Below are positions 15,571-21,608 of a DNA stretch of 21,608 nt, piece after piece. Positions within the stretch are counted from its first letter, which is position 1, and each line of letters opens with the position of its first letter. The stretch is from the NCBI GenBank assembly GCA_035541255.1, contig DATKNR010000053.1, positions 1-21,608 on the forward strand, in the 5' to 3' direction. The notes beneath the pieces are model-generated. The model saw nothing but the letters and a program-made list of their open reading frames with translations. It searched no databases and was not told where the DNA came from. The stretch comes from JOPF136 sp035541255 (GTDB taxonomy: Bacteria; Acidobacteriota; Terriglobia; Acidiferrales; UBA7541). The position numbers and the translations under genes are program-made.

Positions 15571-16983
15571 TTACCGCCCCGGCGGATACTTTCGGTGCCA
15601 CTCCGTATGCCGCTGATAAAATTCCGCAGCCGCGACTACCGTGTGATCGCCCAGTGGCGGCCCGACGAACTGGAGTCCCACCGGCAACCCGTTCGCGTCG
15701 AATCCGCACGGCACGCTCATCGCCGGCAGTCCGCACAAATTGCCGATCGCTCCCAGCGGGTCTGCTCCCGCAATGTCCGTCTCCAGATTCGCCTCCAGCT
15801 TCGGCGCCGTCGTATTTTTCGAAGCCCCGGCGAGCACGTCGAATCCGCGCATCATCTCCGCCATTTTCACCTGCAGCTCCGCTCTCACCCGCTGGGCTCT
15901 CAGGAAATCCGTGCTGGAAATCTGCTGGCTCACGAATCCCCCGATTTTCCCCAGAGGGTCGGTCAGCTCCAGACAGCGTCCCGAAGAAATCAATTCGTCG
16001 AATGCGGAGGCGCCCTCCGCGGAAACGATCACTCCCGCGGCCGCCTCCCATGGCCCTTCCGGCAATTTCGCATCCTTCACCGTAGCCCCGGCGGATTCCA
16101 GCGCCTTGCGTGCCCCGTTTGCCGCTGCGAGCACTCCCGGCTGCGCGTCTTTCATCTGTTCCGTGATCCACCCGATGCGCGGTTTCCGCTCCGCTGCTGT
16201 GCTTCCGCGGTATGCAAAATCAGCCTGCTCTCGCGGCAATGAGCTCGCGTCCTTCGGATCGTGTCCCGCGATCACAGCCAGCACTGTCGCGCAATCCCCC
16301 GCGCTTCTCGCCATCGGCCCAATCTTGTCCAGCGACGAGCACAGCACCATCCCTCCGTGCCGGCTCACTCTCCCGTACGTCGGCCTCAGCCCGCTGATCC
16401 CGCAGATCGCTGATGGCCAGATGATCGATCCCCACGTTTCCGTCCCGATCGCAAACGCCGCCAGCGCTCCAGCCACAATCGCTCCCGATCCGCTCGACGA
16501 TCCGCACGTCCAGTGCGCTTCATTCCACGGATTCTTCGCCGCCCCTGTCACCGAAGCCGACGCGTAGCGGTATCCCATCCCTCCCGCCAGCTCAATCATC
16601 GCCGCTTTCCCCAGCATCACCGCGCCCGCTTCGCGCAGCCGCGCCACAACCGTCGCGTCGTAATCGAACTGCTGCGTGGCATACGGCCGCGCTCCCCACG
16701 TCGTCGGCATCCCCCGCACCGACAGCGAATCGTTCGCCGCATACGGAATCCCATGCAGCGGCCCGCGGTATCGTCCTGCCCGGATTTCCTGCTGCGCCGC
16801 GCGGGCCTGCTCCAGCGCCAGTTCCGGCGTCAGCAGCGCGTAGGCATTCCACTTCGGCCCCAGCCGCTTCGCTCGTTCCAGGTAGCTTTTCGTAAGGTCC
16901 ACGGGCGACATGGCTCCCGCGCGAAGCCGATCGCCCAGTTCCCTCACCGTCAGGAACAGCGTTTCCTCGACGTAAATGCTCAC
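15571..16983 (-). CDS. Amidase-signature family protein lacking the catalytic lysine
   Basis: This 470-residue protein has full amidase-signature architecture: HGIPYAANDSLSVRGMPTTW (78-97), the Ser-rich CGSSSGSGAIVAG (cis-Ser S162) and IGTETWGSIIWPSAICG with nucleophile S186. The 24-residue spacing S162-S186 equals that of known members. The lysine of the Ser-cisSer-Lys triad should be residue 84 but is Asn (codon AAC at 16734-16732); D85 after it is kept. G160 of the usual GGSSSG is Cys. The rest, including SGLRPTYGRVSRHG and GLPVGLQFVGPP, is intact. The enzyme may be inactive, altered or a binding protein. GTG 16983 overlaps the preceding stop in a GTGA junction. No signal peptide is seen. 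Confidence 0.9.
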   Translation of the reverse strand: MSIYVEETLFLTVRELGDRLRAGAMSPVDLTKSYLERAKRLGPKWNAYALLTPELALEQARAAQQEIRAGRYRGPLHGIPYAANDSLSVRGMPTTWGARPYATQQFDYDATVVARLREAGAVMLGKAAMIELAGGMGYRYASASVTGAAKNPWNEAHWTCGSSSGSGAIVAGALAAFAIGTETWGSIIWPSAICGISGLRPTYGRVSRHGGMVLCSSLDKIGPMARSAGDCATVLAVIAGHDPKDASSLPREQADFAYRGSTAAERKPRIGWITEQMKDAQPGVLAAANGARKALESAGATVKDAKLPEGPWEAAAGVIVSAEGASAFDELISSGRCLELTDPLGKIGGFVSQQISSTDFLRAQRVRAELQVKMAEMMRGFDVLAGASKNTTAPKLEANLETDIAGADPLGAIGNLCGLPAMSVPCGFDANGLPVGLQFVGPPLGDHTVVAAAEFYQRHTEWHRKYPPGR

Positions 16984-17441
16984 GTTCCTGGCCTCTTCGG
17001 GCGCTCCGCCGCGGCCCGCGGCGCCGGCGCACGGCGTGCTCGCTCTTCGGCTCTCGTCAGCTGAAGCACCGTCGCCGGCTCGTTGCTGTTCCCGAGCGGA
17101 AACTTCCGCAGCGATTCCAGCCGGGCCTGCGCCTCGCGCGCCAGCCTCCGGACGTCCGCCTTCTGCGCCTCCTCAAGCTTTGTGCCATAACGCCGCAAGA
17201 TCTCCGCCGTTTTCGCATCCGCCTCCGCCAGCGACTCGGCCGAAAGCTTCGGCTTATCTGCGGAAGACACCTGGCTGACCGGCGTGAGGGCCGTAGCGTG
17301 TGCCGCAGCGGCTCCCAGGACTGCTCCCGGGCCGGCGGCGATAACAGCCGCGGCGACGGTGGCGCGCGTCGTGAACTCGCGCCGGGAGAGCCCTGCGCTT
17401 TTGGCGGGCGCCGGCGGTTTGCTGCGCATAGCTCGTTTCAC
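16980..17441 (-). CDS. Tat-leader small helical protein coupled to the amidase gene
   Basis: This 153-residue protein starts at GTG 17441, six bases after GGGAGG; a longer frame to 17507 lacks such a site. SRREF (19-23) followed by a hydrophobic run to about residue 49 (AAAVIAAGPGAVLGAAAAHA) is a twin-arginine signal peptide. The mature part is one charged helical stretch (ESLAEADAKTAEILRRYGTK to RLESLRKF) followed by PLGNSNEPATVLQL and a basic, Ala/Pro-rich tail. The helix-then-EPATVL layout resembles the small GatC/AtzG partners that wrap around amidase subunits; this is inference. Its stop overlaps the amidase start by 4 bp, pointing to equimolar synthesis of two partners. Confidence 0.8.
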   Translation of the reverse strand: MKRAMRSKPPAPAKSAGLSRREFTTRATVAAAVIAAGPGAVLGAAAAHATALTPVSQVSSADKPKLSAESLAEADAKTAEILRRYGTKLEEAQKADVRRLAREAQARLESLRKFPLGNSNEPATVLQLTRAEERARRAPAPRAAAERPKRPGT

Positions 17442-17497
17442 GGTCTGCCTCCCTTGCGGCAGAGCGCCGCACGAAGAGTTCTGGGCGGGGTGCTGCG

Positions 17498-17506
17498 ATG
17501 GTAGCA
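17498..17506 (-). promoter_or_regulatory. Candidate extended -10 for the Tat-leader/amidase operon
   Basis: TGCTACCAT on the minus strand fits the extended -10 form TGnTAnnAT and lies 56 bases upstream of GTG 17441. No -35 is recognisable. The predicted leader is about 50 bases and includes the GGGAGG site. Confidence 0.35.
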
Positions 17507-17625
17507 CGACCCCATGGCAGAGGCCGGAAATCGGTTCCGCAACAGCAAGTCGCGCTCTCCCAACGCGGTAAGGATGCGTCGTCCAAATCCCGCAATCCGG
17601 CAGCGGCCTGCTCTGGCGGTAATTT

Positions 17626-17722
17626 CCGGTAGTGTCCTAACTCGGGAGAACCGTCAGGGTGCGCCTGAAGCCGCGCCTTGGCGTGCCGCTGCTCCTACTG
17701 GGGAGATTGGGACACTTCCCGG
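17626..17722. repeat. Candidate miniature inverted-repeat element or IS remnant
   Basis: CCGGTAGTGTCCTAA at the left and TTGGGACACTTCCCGG at the right are imperfect inverted repeats sharing CCGG, AGTGTCC and AA. They enclose about 60 bases without a gene. Such paired ends around a short interior resemble a MITE or the remains of an insertion sequence. I cannot see a target-site duplication with confidence, and there is no transposase in the window. Confidence 0.35.
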
Positions 17723-17860
17723 TTTCGGTGGGCGCCAGCGCAGGCAGGGTGTATAGTTCCTTTCCTGGATCTCCGAATCCGGAATCTAAGTTCGCAGCAC
17801 TCTGGCCGGATGCGGAGTCAATTCTTCGGGGAGAATCCCGCCTTGAGTCTGCCCGGCACC

Positions 17861-19045
17861 ATGGACGCATTGTTCCCCGCTAAATCCACCACCACCCGCC
17901 CGTCTACTTGGGTGCGCGGCCCGTTGTGGGATCTGGTATGGATGCTCAACGCGCTTTGGTTGGTTCCGCTCGCTCTCTGGCTGACCCTGGGTTATTCCGA
18001 TCCTGAGTCGAGTCCTCTCGACCAGTTGTATTTCGGTCTGACTGTTTTGTTCTGGATCGGGCACCGGTTGTGCAGCACCTGGCTTGCCTATTGCACAGAG
18101 GCGTACCGGCCCGTGCTTCGCAGCCAGCCCGTGCGTTTTATCCTGTTCCCGCTGCTCGTCACGGTTGCATGCTTTGCGATTCTCTTGCCTGCTGACGCCG
18201 CACTTCCGTGGACCCGTGAGCAGCGCATTGTGGTGCTGGCCATACTCGACTATGCGTGTGTAACGTACCATTTTGCCTCGCAGCATTTCGGTGCCCTCTC
18301 TCTCTACCGTGTGCGGGCGGAACGCGCGGCCTGCCGCACCACGCGGCATCTGGACCGCATATTCGCTCTGGCGGTAGGAGGAGCCCTTGTGCTTCTCTCC
18401 GACATCCTCGCCGGAGCCGCCGCCTACCAGGATCTGTGGGCCGGCTGGGGGCATCTTACGGACTGGTTTGCATCCAATCAGGAAGTAATCCGTCGCGGCG
18501 CAATCGTGCTGCTGGTCGTCTTGACCGTCGCGATGCTCGCCAGAGAGGTGCTTTCGCCAAAGCGTTCGCTCCCGCGCCTGCTCTATATCTTGGGTCTCTC
18601 CGCCATGGTCACCGTCTCTCTTCAGCCTCGCTCCCTGTTCCTCTTTCTTGTGATCTGGACTTCACAGCACTGGATCCTGGCCGTGGGACTTGCTTCGCAA
18701 ACTCCCGTCGGAGAGCCGGCTCCCGCAAAGGGCCTTGTCCGGCGAGCCTTTCACGCCCTGAATGCTCGCCCCTGGGCCATTTTGCTCCTTCTCGTGCTGG
18801 CTTCGGGATTGCTTCTGCCCTTCTTTGAAGTGGAAGCGAGTTGGCAAACCGGCGTCTACTATGGAGACCGCATTTTCGGCGCTTTCGCGGAGGGTTTGCG
18901 TACTTCTTCCTGGGTTCCCGCGTTAGTAGCCTTGGGTTTCGCAACGGGCTTCGTGCACTACCTTCTCGACCGCGGTGTCTATCGAATGTCGGATCCACGC
19001 GTCCGCGCTGCGGCAAGCGGCCTGCTCGACTGCGGCAAGAGATGA
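17861..19045 (+). CDS. Polytopic membrane protein with histidine motifs, unrecognised
   Basis: This 394-residue integral membrane protein has roughly eight to nine hydrophobic segments (about 28-45, 57-70, 92-110, 122-140, 167-188, 212-228, 240-278, 305-322, 351-369). Conserved-looking histidines sit in or beside them: GHRL (H68), YHFASQHFG (H137, H142), TSQHW (H270) and VHYLLDR (H366). The two SQH motifs and the final HYxxDR resemble metal-coordinating motifs of membrane oxygenases or desaturases; this is inference, and no named family is recognised. ATG 17861 gives a normal short N-terminus before the first segment; ATG 17810 would add 17 residues. Neither has a strong ribosome-binding site. 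It is a single-gene unit, convergent with the methyltransferase gene. Confidence 0.78.
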   Translation: MDALFPAKSTTTRPSTWVRGPLWDLVWMLNALWLVPLALWLTLGYSDPESSPLDQLYFGLTVLFWIGHRLCSTWLAYCTEAYRPVLRSQPVRFILFPLLVTVACFAILLPADAALPWTREQRIVVLAILDYACVTYHFASQHFGALSLYRVRAERAACRTTRHLDRIFALAVGGALVLLSDILAGAAAYQDLWAGWGHLTDWFASNQEVIRRGAIVLLVVLTVAMLAREVLSPKRSLPRLLYILGLSAMVTVSLQPRSLFLFLVIWTSQHWILAVGLASQTPVGEPAPAKGLVRRAFHALNARPWAILLLLVLASGLLLPFFEVEASWQTGVYYGDRIFGAFAEGLRTSSWVPALVALGFATGFVHYLLDRGVYRMSDPRVRAAASGLLDCGKR

Positions 19046-19134
19046 GTGCTCGCCCGGCCACTCGAACTGTGCGAAACCGGCTCCGGCACGCTCCGTCCCG
19101 TATCCAGATCCGCCCTTCCCTTCTTCTAGGCAGG

Positions 19135-19156
19135 CTTCGTCCCTGACGGGACGGGG
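19135..19156. terminator. Hairpin between convergent genes
   Basis: CGTCCC (19138-19143) and GGGACG (19148-19153) form a perfect 6-bp stem with a TGAC loop. On the plus transcript it extends with two U-G pairs and a C-G pair to 19135-19156, and is followed by a short TTCT. It lies 90 bases after the membrane protein stop. The remaining 19046-19264 sequence shows no gene. Confidence 0.35.
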
Positions 19157-19264
19157 TTCTGCGGATCGCTCCGAACGCCGTCGCCTATGCTTCCCGCATG
19201 CGCTTTTATCTGGCGGGGCTACCCGGGTGGTAGCAGGCGCGCTCCTCTCCTGTGCCGTTCGCTC

Positions 19265-19840
19265 TTATTCGCCTATGCGGGGAATGATCGCCGGCACCCG
19301 GCGCCTGTACTCCTCGTACTCCCCACCGAACCGCGCCACCAATTCGCGTTCCTCCGCGCGCACCATCAGTCCCACCACGAGTGCCCAAATCGCCGCCACT
19401 CCCCACATCGCCGGCCGCGCCGCGATCAAGCACGCCCCCAGCGTCGAAATTAGCATCGCCGCATATCGCGGATGCCGCACTCGCGCGTACATTCCATCTC
19501 GCTTCATTGCTCTTCCATTCTCCAGCTCCACCTGCCCCACCATCCTCCGTACGCCCAGTTGTCTCTCCACCTGCAGAATCACCCACGCGTCAAACGCGAT
19601 CAGCGCCACTCCAGCCAGTTTGCCAATCGCGGACGCCGCCGCCGCGTCCAGCAGCCTCCCGGCGTAGAACCACGCCAGCACCGTCGCGCTACCCCAGCCC
19701 GCCACGATTGCCGTCGTGTATCCCGCCCGCGCGTGCCTCCGCCAGTAGCCCACTCCCGTGTGCATCACCAGCCAGTAGACAGGCACCGGCAGGTTCGCCC
19801 ACAGCACCGCTCCCGCAATGCACTCCATTACCGCCGTCAT
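19265..19840 (-). CDS. Isoprenylcysteine carboxyl methyltransferase-like (ICMT/PEMT) membrane protein
   Basis: This 191-residue protein has four to five membrane segments (including AVLWANLPVPVYWLVM, TTAIVAGWGSATVLAWFYAG and AMWGVAAIWALVVGLMV). It carries the C-terminal SAM-binding signature of ICMT/PEMT methyltransferases: GMYARVRHPRYAAMLISTLG, then RAEERELVARFGGEYEEYRR and VPAIIPRI. Bacterial members methylate carboxylates, phospholipids or hydroxyls of lipid-like substrates; bacteria lack prenylated proteins, so the substrate is unknown. ATG 19840 is chosen because AGGAGGGG precedes it, although spacing is long; ATG 19828 is an alternative. It is transcribed divergently from the M1 peptidase gene. 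Confidence 0.88.
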   Translation of the reverse strand: MTAVMECIAGAVLWANLPVPVYWLVMHTGVGYWRRHARAGYTTAIVAGWGSATVLAWFYAGRLLDAAAASAIGKLAGVALIAFDAWVILQVERQLGVRRMVGQVELENGRAMKRDGMYARVRHPRYAAMLISTLGACLIAARPAMWGVAAIWALVVGLMVRAEERELVARFGGEYEEYRRRVPAIIPRIGE

Positions 19841-19917
19841 CTCGCCGCGGTCCCCTCCTGCACCGCCGGGCAAACATTCTGGCCCATCCAACGTCTCACT
19901 ACCATGGCGGTTACACG

Positions 19918-19946
19918 TTGACGCCCCCGCCATTTCAGGAGACGAT
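19918..19946 (+). promoter_or_regulatory. Weak promoter candidate for the M1 aminopeptidase gene
   Basis: TTGACG (19918-19923) is a near-consensus -35, with GACGAT 17 bases downstream as a poor -10. The -35 overlaps the right arm of a CAACGT/ACGTTG inverted repeat (19889-19894 and 19915-19920) that could be an operator. Support is spacing and one good hexamer only. Confidence 0.25.
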
Positions 19947-20027
19947 TTTTCTGTACGCGCAGCGATCCTCCGGCATGACCCGGAATCCGCGCTTGGCCCA
20001 GATGCTCATTTCCCTGCGAGGTTAGGA

Positions 20028-21608
20028 ATGCTCGACTCATCTTCCCCCGGGAGGCCCGAGTCTCGGCGCCTCCCAGCCCGGTTTTCTCTCACCGCTCTGG
20101 CCGTCCTGCTCGCCGTTCTTTTCTTCGCCGGTCCAGGCCTCGCGGACCGCCCCTTTGCCCCTCCCCGCGATTTCGACCTCCAGCATTCCACCATCCGCAT
20201 GTCGTTTGACGCCGATCACCGCAAAATCTTTGGTGACGTCACCCATCGCGTTTCCATGCTCCGCGATGGCGCTGACCGCGTGACGCTCGACAGCGTCGGC
20301 CTTCACATGGACGCCGTCACCCTGGATGGCGCTCCCGCTCACTTCGAAACCACTCCCGCCGAACTTGAAATCCTGCTCGCGGCTCCCGCGCGCCGCGGCG
20401 ACGTCCATTCCATCGAAATCCGCTACAACGGCTCGCCCCGTCAGGGAATGTTTTTTATTCTTCCCGACAAGAGTTATCCGGATCGCCCGCGCCAGATCTG
20501 GACCCAGGGCGAAGCGGAGGACACCCGCTTCTATCTCCCCACCTACGACTATCCCAACGACCGCCTCACCACCGATACCTATCTCACCGTGCCGGCAAGT
20601 TGGCAGACCGTATCCAACGGCCACCTCGAAGGCAAATCTCCGGCCGCCGATGGCCAGGTCACGTGGCACTGGGTCCAGGATTCGCCTCTCTCCACCTATC
20701 TCATCACCATCGTCGCCGGCGAGTTTGACCACACCAGTTCTGCCTGGCGCGGTGTCCCGCTCACCTTCTACGCCCCGCGCGGCCGCGGCGACCGCATTCC
20801 TCCCACGTTCGATCACACACCCGCCATGCTGGATTTCTTCAGCTCCACCTTTGGCGTTCCCTATCCCTGGCCCAAATACGCCCAGGTGACCGTGGACGAA
20901 TTCACCGAAGACGGAATGGAAAATACCAGCGCCACCACGTTTGCCACTCGCGCGCTGCTCAACCCCGTCACCCTCTCCGAGCATCCCCTTCGCGAGGACG
21001 ATCTCGTCTCCCACGAACTCGCTCACCAGTGGTTCGGCGACCTCGTCACCTGCAAAGATTGGACCAACCTCTGGCTCAACGAAGGATTTGCCACCGTCGC
21101 CGAGTATCTCTGGGAAGAGCACGAGTACGGCCGCGACGAGGCGGACTTCACCCGCTGGGACGAGGCCCGCAACTGGCTTGCCGACCCCCGCGTCTACGCC
21201 GTCCCCATCGTCAACTCGAAATTCACCGACTCGATGGAATTCGCTCCCAACATTTATGGCAAGGCCGGTCTCATCCTCTATTCTCTCCGCCAAATCCTGG
21301 GCCCCGAACAGTTCAACGCCGGCCTCAAGCACTACCTCGATAAATTCCGCGGCCGCAACGTCACCACAGCCGACCTCGTCACCGCTCTCGACGAATCCAC
21401 CGCCCACAACGTCGACCAGTTTTTCCAGCAGTGGATCTATGGCGCAGGCGCTCCCAGCCTCGAAATCCGGTACGCCTACAACGACGCCGCTCACCAGGTG
21501 CGCCTCGACGTGAAACAGGTGCAGAAAATCGAGCCGCCCGTCGGCCTGTTCACCATCCCCACCGAAGTTGAAATCACCACCGCTTCCGGCTCGAAGCGCT
21601 ACCCCATC
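20028..21608 (+). CDS. Exported M1-family aminopeptidase (C-terminus cut by window)
   Basis: The frame opens at ATG 20028, with GAGG 6 bases upstream, and runs off the window end after 527 residues. A hydrophobic leader (FSLTALAVLLAVLFFAGPGLA, with basic residues before it) predicts Sec export. The N-terminal beta domain precedes the exopeptidase motif DGMENTSATTF (G296-M297-E298-N299), then the zinc site H329-E330-L-A-H333 and E352 in NLWLNEGFA, spaced exactly HExxH-x18-E. Y-containing EFAPNIYGKAGLILY (about 405-419) supplies the catalytic tyrosine region. It should remove N-terminal residues from peptides outside the cytoplasm. Homologues range from about 550 to 900 residues, so the missing length cannot be stated. 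Confidence 0.95.
   Translation, partial: MLDSSSPGRPESRRLPARFSLTALAVLLAVLFFAGPGLADRPFAPPRDFDLQHSTIRMSFDADHRKIFGDVTHRVSMLRDGADRVTLDSVGLHMDAVTLDGAPAHFETTPAELEILLAAPARRGDVHSIEIRYNGSPRQGMFFILPDKSYPDRPRQIWTQGEAEDTRFYLPTYDYPNDRLTTDTYLTVPASWQTVSNGHLEGKSPAADGQVTWHWVQDSPLSTYLITIVAGEFDHTSSAWRGVPLTFYAPRGRGDRIPPTFDHTPAMLDFFSSTFGVPYPWPKYAQVTVDEFTEDGMENTSATTFATRALLNPVTLSEHPLREDDLVSHELAHQWFGDLVTCKDWTNLWLNEGFATVAEYLWEEHEYGRDEADFTRWDEARNWLADPRVYAVPIVNSKFTDSMEFAPNIYGKAGLILYSLRQILGPEQFNAGLKHYLDKFRGRNVTTADLVTALDESTAHNVDQFFQQWIYGAGAPSLEIRYAYNDAAHQVRLDVKQVQKIEPPVGLFTIPTEVEITTASGSKRYPI

Larger units (their letters stand above)
17442..17860. other. Gene-free divergent intergenic region
   Basis: This 419-base stretch separates the Tat-leader gene (minus) from the membrane protein gene (plus). 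It holds the Tat-gene leader and promoter candidate, an imperfect inverted-repeat element at 17626-17722, and a possible TATAGT -10 (17752-17757) for the plus gene. Short open frames cross it, but none has a ribosome-binding site or a recognisable protein pattern. In-frame starts at 17678 and 17810 could lengthen the membrane protein. Confidence 0.6.

Noticed and set aside
17514..17883. Short open frames in the gene-free region
   Set aside because: They lack ribosome-binding sites and recognisable patterns and overlap the inverted-repeat element.
19975..20025. A 16-codon open frame (MTRNPRLAQMLISLRG) ending 2 bases before the M1 start
   Set aside because: It has no ribosome-binding site of its own, and its end simply overlaps that of the M1 gene. 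A leader-peptide role is possible but unsupported.
20037..21494. A 485-residue minus-strand open frame with plausible-looking composition
   Set aside because: It is the complement of the M1 aminopeptidase, whose zinc site and signal peptide are on the plus strand. The Gly/Val/Glu-rich, repetitive composition is typical of a shadow frame, and no domain is recognisable.

Overview
The window is GC-rich, gene-dense bacterial chromosome with 20 protein-coding genes, two of them cut by the window ends. I see no rRNA, tRNA, CRISPR array, integrase or intact insertion sequence. The protein set suggests a soil-type Acidobacteriota, perhaps of the Solibacter/Bryobacter kind: a one-chain pyruvate:ferredoxin oxidoreductase coupled to a dihydroorotate-dehydrogenase-like flavoprotein, a small orphan protein of a type I associate with that phylum, a class III aminotransferase, YceI, many exported peptidases, and frequent GTG starts. 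This assignment comes from remembered family resemblance, not from a search.

Layout. 1-4318 (minus): nifJ and the translationally coupled flavoprotein, an energy and redox module. 4319-4582: a divergent control region with CRP/FNR-type palindromes in front of nifJ and a nested inverted-repeat structure in front of a 67-residue orphan gene (plus). 4816-6759 (minus): a LytS-type sensor kinase without a response regulator, followed by a zinc-ribbon membrane protein. 6833-7531: compact divergent promoters, then ribA (GTP cyclohydrolase II, plus). 7528-12222 (minus): six co-oriented genes, namely DUF488, arsC, thiS, a class III aminotransferase, a geranylgeranyl-reductase-like flavoprotein and YceI; the last two overlap by 4 bp. 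12323-13117 (plus): a MOSC-domain protein. 13198-17441 (minus): a Tat-leader small protein coupled to an amidase homologue that lacks the catalytic lysine, then an exported TPR protein and an exported HExxH protein. 17442-17860: the only long gene-free stretch, with a possible miniature inverted-repeat remnant. 17861-19045 (plus): an unrecognised histidine-rich polytopic membrane protein. 19265-19840 (minus): an isoprenylcysteine-methyltransferase-like protein. 20028-end (plus): an exported M1 aminopeptidase, cut by the window end.

How the parts may work together. NifJ makes reduced ferredoxin, and its promoter looks controlled by a Crp/Fnr-family regulator. The coupled flavoprotein could use or shuttle those electrons. 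The flavoprotein-YceI pair and the methyltransferase hint at isoprenoid or quinone-type lipid chemistry, though only the first two are adjacent. The 13-17 kb block and the 3' end are rich in exported hydrolases. The most unusual candidates are the Tat-leader small protein with its Lys-to-Asn amidase, the nifJ upstream control region with its structured element, and the histidine-motif membrane protein.
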